Shown: positions 57,985 through 64,000 of the stretch, piece after piece
How positions within the stretch are numbered: position 1 is the first letter of the stretch
How the letters are laid out: every line of letters begins with the position of its first letter
Assembly: GCA_963921825.1 (NCBI GenBank)
Contig: OY997593.1
Location: 41,617,111-41,681,110 of the forward strand
DNA from: Erodium maritimum
Lineage: Eukaryota; Streptophyta; Magnoliopsida; Geraniales; Geraniaceae
Reading direction: 5' to 3'
DNA: 64,000 nucleotides
The notes under the pieces: model-generated
What the model was told of the DNA's origin: nothing
The model's database searches: none
The model's input: the letters and a program-made list of their open reading frames with translations, nothing else
Position numbers and translations under genes: made by a program

Positions 57985-60215
57985 TGTAAAGACCGGATAA
58001 ATTAAAAAGAAGTAAAATATTAATTTTATCGACTGAAACGCCGAGGTTGGAAAAACGAGTGGAAAATTGTAACCGTTTTCAATAGAAAAAGAAAAGAAAA
58101 GAAAAATCAAAAAAAGGGAAAGGAAGGAGTTGGGCTAGTTTGGGCCGTCAGAAACGAGTTGGGCCCAACCCGCGCAAAGCTCGGCCCAACCCACGCGAAG
58201 CTGAAACCCTAGCCCACTCTTGTGCTTCTTCTTCCCTTGTCCTGACACGCACACCGAGATAGAGACGCCACTCCCTCTCTCTCTCTCTCTCTCTCCCTCT
58301 CTCGATCCATCTTCTCCCTTCTCTCCTTCTCTTCTCAGATCTACGCCGCCCCCACCTTCACCGGACCCCTCATCTCCGAGTATTTACCTAGAAACTTCGT
58401 CCCCAAATCGAGACGCCTCAGTAAAACCCTTTAGCCGTTCTTCGTCCCGACCTCGAATCTCGCCGGCGACGAGGGAGCGACACAGTTCGTGGGTGTCCTC
58501 TCGCTCCCTCTAGCGTCTCCGAACTCACGCCGCCTGAGAAACCATCTGATAATTTAAATAACGTTGATAATTTAAACTCATTTGATAATTTAAATACTAA
58601 ACTCATCTGATAATTTAAATAACGTTGATAGCATGCCTATAAGATAATAATAATAACCGGAAAGGTCCTAGATTGCATCTAGGATGCGGTTCACTAGTAT
58701 AACCGTTTTTCAATGTTGATATTAATCGGACGAGTCTTAGTATGCATGTAGGTTGAGACTCTTTATTTAACCGTTGTCGATATCTTGGGAAATTGATGTG
58801 CTGGTAGATTGGCCATGTCGAGTCTTAGGATTGATTGTTGATTTATGTATTGTTGAGTGTCGCCCTTAAAACCGACGCATGCTAAATTCGTAAAATAAGC
58901 TAAGGAGTAAAACTAGATTAATTAAATTATGATGATCTTGTTGTGAACGGTTGTTCCGTGTTTTGAATGATTAATTGATTGAATGAATGTTTGCGTGTAA
59001 TTGACTATGCCAAATGATATGATCGGGTGAGTGATAGACCGATGAAACGTGGTTGGTAAGTATGCCGGTAAGTGTGATTGTTAATGTGAATGTTTTGTGG
59101 CGTGTTGTGGTAAGTTTGTGAGTTGTTAAGCTTTGGTTGTACTACGATTGTTTGGCATGTTATACTCTTGTGTGTGTTTTATGAGGAGTTGTGGTCCAGT
59201 ATGGTACCTACACCAAGGGGGTACACCGATGTGGGGTAGTACCATAGCCGAGAGATTGGGTTCACCCCGAGGTGGACATACCGGGAAGACATCTAGTCCG
59301 ATGTGTTGTTCCGGTATGATGTGAGTGTGACCCCGAGGTGGACATACCGAGAAGATACCTAGTCCGATGTGCGGTTCCGGTATGGTATATGATTATGGAC
59401 CCCGATGTGCGTTACCGGGAAGACGTCTAGGCCGATGTGCGTTTCTGGTACGACGTGAGACTATTCGCCCCGATGGGGTAATCCGGGAAGATATCTAGGC
59501 CGATGTGCGTTTCCGGTACGATATGTTACTTGTTATTGGTCTCGTCCCGATGACCTATGGTCCTTTGGAGGCATTTCCGGGACCTCCGACGATATGCATT
59601 CTAAGGGAATGCTTCGGGAAGTCCTGATGACATGTGTCTCCTCTGGACCGAGGGGCAATCTGACATGATGTACAGATCAGTGTACGGATCAGGGTTGTTG
59701 ATTGATATTTACCTTTTCGATATTTGTGTACTCTTTTAATTCAGTTAATTCCTCTGTACACTTGTTATTTTGTATTATTACTTCTGAGTACAACTTTTGA
59801 AACTACTCGATTCTTGTGTTTCTTAATTGAGTTATGTTGGTTACTGATATTAATCAATTTACTTTAAAAGTGGGACCTTTCATTCGTATTACTTTTTCCT
59901 ACTGAGCGAAAGCTCACCCCTCTCCTTGTTTTACTGTGTTTACAGGTTCCTTAGCTAAGTAAGTCGTGGGACGTCTCAGTGCTCGGGAGCTTACGAAGGG
60001 TCCGGGAGCCTATTTAGTAGAGACGTACTATTCCATTGTTGTTTTGACTTATGGTTGTGACCACTTATTTGAGATTTTAAACCTTGGATTAATTCGAGAT
60101 TTTTTTCTTCTGATGTCGAAGTTAATTATTTAAAGTTTATTTTTAGTTTTGTTATTTATTTACCGTCTTCAGTTCACGTCTCGAGTCCGGTCAAAACCGG
60201 ATTTGGGGCGTGACA
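57985..60215 (+). repeat. 5' LTR of a Tekay-like Ty3/gypsy element
   Basis: Starts TGTAAAGACC and ends GGTCAAAACCGGATTTGGGG then CGTGACA, directly before a primer-binding site. It includes a (CT)n run (58264-58300), ACTGAGCGAAAGCTCACCCC at 59903, and diverged units (59200-59530) of the 68-bp repeat found in the solo LTR at 32971. Same family as that solo LTR in the opposite orientation. Confidence 0.82.
59200..59530. repeat. Diverged tandem units inside the 5' LTR
   Basis: Repeated CCCCGAGGTGGACATACCG and CCGATGTGCGTTTCCGGTA segments, four or five units of about 75 bp. Confidence 0.75.
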
Positions 60216-60218
60216 ATT

Positions 60219-60230
60219 TGGTATCAGAGC
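60219..60230 (+). other. Primer-binding site (initiator Met tRNA type)
   Basis: TGGTATCAGAGC, complementary to the 3' end of plant initiator Met tRNA, lies three bases after the LTR. It fixes the LTR end and the plus orientation. Confidence 0.9.
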
Positions 60231-63200
60231 CTGGTTTCATTTTGAAATTGTTTTTCAAAACCTCGGACCGTACGTCAGTTAGGTGGGTAGAGGTAGGTGG
60301 TCTAAGTTGTAGTACTCAGTGACGCAAGTCGGAAATATCCGATGCGTAGAGTTGGAACGACAAGAGTTGGACCTTTATGTTATATTGTTGTGTTGCTTGA
60401 CTGGTATCTTTGCTTCGTCAGCTGTATGCCTCAGTTGATTTTTGATGCCAACCGGTTGAGATCGAAGTTGGCTTATCGAGCGATGACCGAGCTGTTATGA
60501 ATTGATTGTTTTGGTAAATCGTTTATTAAGTGAGTTATCGTTCTGCTTGGCTGTGGTTTATTTGGTGAAATTTTAAATTGTTGACTAGATTGGGTGTTGA
60601 TCGAGTAATGGTGGAAACCCGAGTGGGACTGCGATACTTTACGGTGATGTGTACTTTTGCTGGTCGTGGTTTACCTTGTGTACTGAATGCTGTGTAAATT
60701 AGTTATTAATGTCCCGCTTGAGCGGATGGTTAAGGGAATATACGAACGGGTCATGCCGAAATTCCTGTAAAATTGAAGTGTTTGCACTATCACGGGTTGA
60801 CTCAAGGGCGCCACTGTAGTCGAACGTGATAGGGGGATGTCAAGTGGTTACAAAGAGATTCGGGGACGCTTGAATCGGGTTGTAACGACGCGAGATCGAC
60901 ATGAATGTTATGATAGAAAAGTAAAGTGTTGAGAACTTATGAAAAAGGAATTAAGGTCATAATTCATGGACTTGTTATGTTATGATTTTGAACCCCATGC
61001 GACGGGAAGATACCCGACCGAGACGTATGCCGGTTCAGTATGTTGTTTGTGCGAATTGTTTGAAACGGTGCCTCCTATGGGAGTTGTTTGAATTGCGTGT
61101 TTTGATTCTGTGAAACGCACAAGTGTGCGGATTTCTCTGCTTTATGAAGTATTATTTATATGACTACCAAGACTAAGTTTAACCGTGGTCCGAGTATGAC
61201 CCTTTTGAAACGCGTGTGAACGTTTTGACCTCAAGCAAACTGTGTCGTTTTCGAAATATGAGAAACTGAACATGTGCGTTAACCGTGCTGTGGGTACACG
61301 ACATGCTCACGTCTACAGCCCGAGCAATGCTAGAGGTCGCTCAGCCGGGGGTCAGGGGCAACCACCCACCATTGGGCAGGCAAGGGCATCGAGTGCACAG
61401 GGTGACTTCGTTGAGGATCACGTGAGAGTATCTTCTGCGACGATCCTGCTGGAAGGAGGTGCATACCGTGGGTGGTATCGCGAGGAGGTATGAGATGGAG
61501 TTTTACGTCTCGAGTTTCAGCAGTTCCTGGAACTGCGTCAGGGAGGGATGTCGACCTTTGTGCACGAGACGAGAGTGGCCTCCTTATCCCGCTCTGCACC
61601 GGAGATGGTGCCGACCGAGACTCACCGTGGCAGAAGGTTTGAGGGAGGACTTCGCCCTACGTTTGTGGATCGGGTTACCCCAGTCAGGACCCAGGTGTAT
61701 TCGGAGCTGGTGGACCAGGCACCAGCAGTGGACCGACACATCCGTGAGACCGACAGAGCCCAATGAAGGAGGCAGAGACCGAGCGGCTTCTTAGGACCGG
61801 CAGAGGTCCGTGGTCCACGGAGGTAGAGGGCCTCAGGATTCTTCCGACCTCAGACTCAGTCTGGTAGGGCACGACAGTACGGGTCGGCGGCGTTGGCCGG
61901 ACCCGCCGCGTCAGAGCGACCGCCAGTATGTTAATTTTGCCACCAGTCAGGCCATCTGGGCCGAGACTGCCCATTGAGTGGGGGATCTGCAGACCGCGTC
62001 GTAGGTCGTCTGGTGAGAGTCGAGGAGAGGCCGCGTCATGTTGAGCGGATATGCTATCACTGCCGCAGACCGGGATACTTCTCCGCCGGGTGCCCTGACC
62101 GGGTTGGAGGAGTACCCGCTACGCGACCATGGCAGGCGTAGACAGGCTAGGCACCTCCTTTCCGCCAGCATCCGGCTCAGGCTACGAGAGCCCCGCGACA
62201 GGCAGCAGGAGCGCCATCACAGAGACAGCAGCCGAGGACTTCACAGCAACTGATACCTCCGCCACCCCTGAGAGGAGGACCTCAGATTCAGTAGGACCGA
62301 GTGTACTCGATTGCCGGACCCCGAGCGGAGGGACATGTTTCCGATCATGAGATCGCTTAGAGTACTTGTTTACTAGTTAAGCTTTGGATTTTGTGTTTGC
62401 TGACTCTTGAGCATTACACTTGGCTGTTTGTGTTCGTGGTTACTTTATGATGGAACTCATTTAAAACTGTTAAACCCGCTCGTACCTCAGCGCACCGACT
62501 AGAAGGGTGGTAGTACCGACTAGTGTCGGTATGAGTTAAAAGTGGAGTAACATACCTTGTTGTACTGAGAGTTCTTTTCTTTCTTCGAGAGTGCAGATCA
62601 AGTTTTAAGAACCGATTGGTGAATCATCAGGCGTTCATCGAGTGCTATCAGCAGTGAATGCCCGAGGAGTGAGAGGCTGCAGCCTTGCCTGTAAACGGTC
62701 CGACCGGTCACAAGAGATGATCGAGTGACGATAAGTTTAAAGTAGCGCAGCGGAAGTGTGGTGGACCCATAACCCACAGACGTCGTAATCCCCAGCTTCT
62801 TCTACCCCTGCCGGAAGATTGAAATCTGAAGAATCGAACCGTTGAGACGACCTTTTTTGTCTTGACACCCCGGTTAACAAGAGAAGAGTTGGACGAGTGT
62901 GTGCCGTACGTGAGAGATTAGATTAGAGTGTGTTCCCTACGTTCTCCCCAGAGGGACTGATCAGATTGCCGCCAGTTCACGAAGTCAGCATCGGACTTGA
63001 CCGGAAGCCAGAGACGACGCCGCCATCCTTGGACCATGCAGATTCACGCCAGCAGAGAGACCGCACCGAACGTCAGCCCGAAGAGCCAGAAAGACGAAGG
63101 ACCTGTCCGTGCGCATCGCCGAGAAGAATGCAGCATGACTTCAAGAAAGAGAGGATCGGAGCGCTGAGGAGGCATGAAGATCACCGGAAGCTGGACCGCA

Positions 63201-63590
63201 TCAAGATGAAGAATCGATACTCAGTACCGACACGACAAGCTCCAGAAGAAGACGATCAACAACGACGACACCAAAGATCGGAGCACGTAGCGGATCAAGA
63301 AGAGAGTTCGTGCCGCGCAGCAGCAAGAAGACGTGTTCGAGAGTCACATCATCCGCGCCGCACAGTCCAGTCAAGCAACATCGAGAGATACAGCGACATC
63401 AAGCGACATTTCCAGCGGAGCAGAATACGGAGAATGCGAACCGAGTACCAAGACGTATCTTGTCGACAAGGGAAGGACGCACGCCAACGTCCCGTGAAGA
63501 CTAGTGCAACCGCTAAGTTTACGCCAGAAAAGTGAGAACACCTCACGTGTGGATCCAAAAACTGTTAGCCGAGTGCGACTACCACACACT
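60231..63590 (+). pseudogene. Decayed internal region of the Tekay-like element (gag remnant; possible start of pol)
   Basis: No long intact frame. Near 61510-61580 the words FQQFLELRQGGMS recall the retrotransposon gag core. At about 62043-62095 VERICYHCRRPGYFSAGCP is a CCHC knuckle whose His is Tyr. Near 62950-63000 IRLPPVHEVSIGLDRKPET resembles the entry to gypsy reverse transcriptase (LPP.REV.F.IDL.P.T), but the following 500 bases, GC-rich and open in one frame (62930-63535), do not read as RT. The region is either heavily mutated or rearranged. No integrase or chromodomain is seen. Confidence 0.6.
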
Positions 63591-63596
63591 TCCAGG

Positions 63597-63829
63597 TAGG
63601 GTTGTGCAAATATCCGCCCATCACCGTAAACCGACCGTCACCAGCCGTCCCCATCACCGGAATCACCGTAACCGGCAGTCACGGTGACGGACACGGGTAT
63701 TAAAATCCCAAACCGGTCACCTTTTCGATGGGGACGGTTTTTATACCCGAAAACCGGTCAAAAACCGGCCGACCGGATGTATGAGCTTAAGCCCACACTT
63801 TCTGAGAAACGAACACAACTTATCACAAA
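63597..63829. mobile_element. hAT-type element end
   Basis: Begins TAGGGTTGTGCAAATATCCG, a plant hAT-type terminus, followed by subterminal ACCGTCACC / GGTGACGG motifs in both orientations. The other end lies beyond the window or beyond the LINE tail at 63829. Confidence 0.55.
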
Positions 63830-64000
63830 CTTTTTTTTGATCAGCGCAAATTTTTATTAATAGGAGAAACTTTCCAAGAAGGAAAGCATATAAAGGTCGA
63901 AAGACCAGAAACACGATTACATAGGAGCTTCTGACAATGGAGCTTAAAATCACAGGCCTTTAAAACCAATGAAAGAGTAGTCCCAAGAAAAACAAAAAAG
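63830..64000 (-). mobile_element. 3' end of a LINE or retroposon (minus strand), cut by the window
   Basis: Seven T followed by inverted AATAAAAATTTGCGCTGATC, matching the tail layout of the retroposons at 35735, 39465 and 56889. Only about 170 bases are present. Confidence 0.55.

Overview
This window is plant nuclear DNA, very probably from a flowering plant and more likely a eudicot. It is AT-rich and dominated by transposable elements, with one clearly intact multi-exon host gene. The evidence for a plant is a 15-exon PDIL5-4-type gene, plant-type L1 LINEs, CRM-like, Tekay-like and Tat-like Ty3/gypsy pieces, SIRE-like copia pieces, and PIF/Harbinger, hAT and Mutator-like DNA elements. The sequence alone does not fix the species.

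Layout. 1-6.1 kb: 3' part of a Ty3/gypsy element, an interrupted host exon (minus strand) split in frame by a Mutator-like (MULE) insertion, then a truncated gypsy LTR. 6.1-8 kb: a TIR element rich in CACGTG and a retroposed copy with a 17-bp target-site duplication (TSD). 8.6-14.8 kb: a full-length but inactivated L1 LINE (12-bp TSD) inside a probable copia LTR. 15.1-17.95 kb: a PIF/Harbinger element and a non-autonomous relative, both with TTA duplications. 18.2-29.7 kb: the intact PDIL5-4-like gene (480 residues); its introns carry three palindromic MULE-like elements and a truncated antisense copia element.

30.1-37.4 kb: a nest of transposons. An outer long-TIR element holds a palindromic MULE, a TGATAAAA repeat array, a 2.76-kb solo LTR with a 34-bp minisatellite, a LINE ORF1 fragment at the LTR edge, and a hAT element in its right arm. 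37.6-39.1 kb: another palindromic MULE. 39.5-41.4 kb: a retroposon that carries only an RRM + AT-hook ORF1 and no reverse transcriptase. 41.4-46.7 kb: MULE-like and TIR elements, with (TA)n arrays. 46.8-48.9 kb: a second Harbinger element with a broken transposase. 48.9-51.2 kb: a Tat-type gypsy 3' end with a hAT insertion in its LTR. 51.2-55.9 kb: stacked SIRE-like copia 3' ends with an env-like remnant. 56.0-56.4 kb: a 73-bp tandem repeat. 56.9-57.9 kb: retroposon sequence. 58-63.5 kb: a decayed Tekay-like gypsy element with 5' LTR, primer-binding site and gag remnant. 63.6 kb to the end: a hAT end carrying a LINE tail.

Apart from PDIL5-4, no gene here looks able to make a functional host protein; the ORF1-only retroposon is the only other long undamaged reading frame. 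The main interest is the transposon biology: seven insertions of palindromic elements with 9-bp duplications, several with GC-rich gene-like cores; an ORF1-only retroposon lineage seen twice; and a readable order of nested insertions. Boundaries given with TSDs were read directly from the sequence. Family names rest on motif recognition without database searches.
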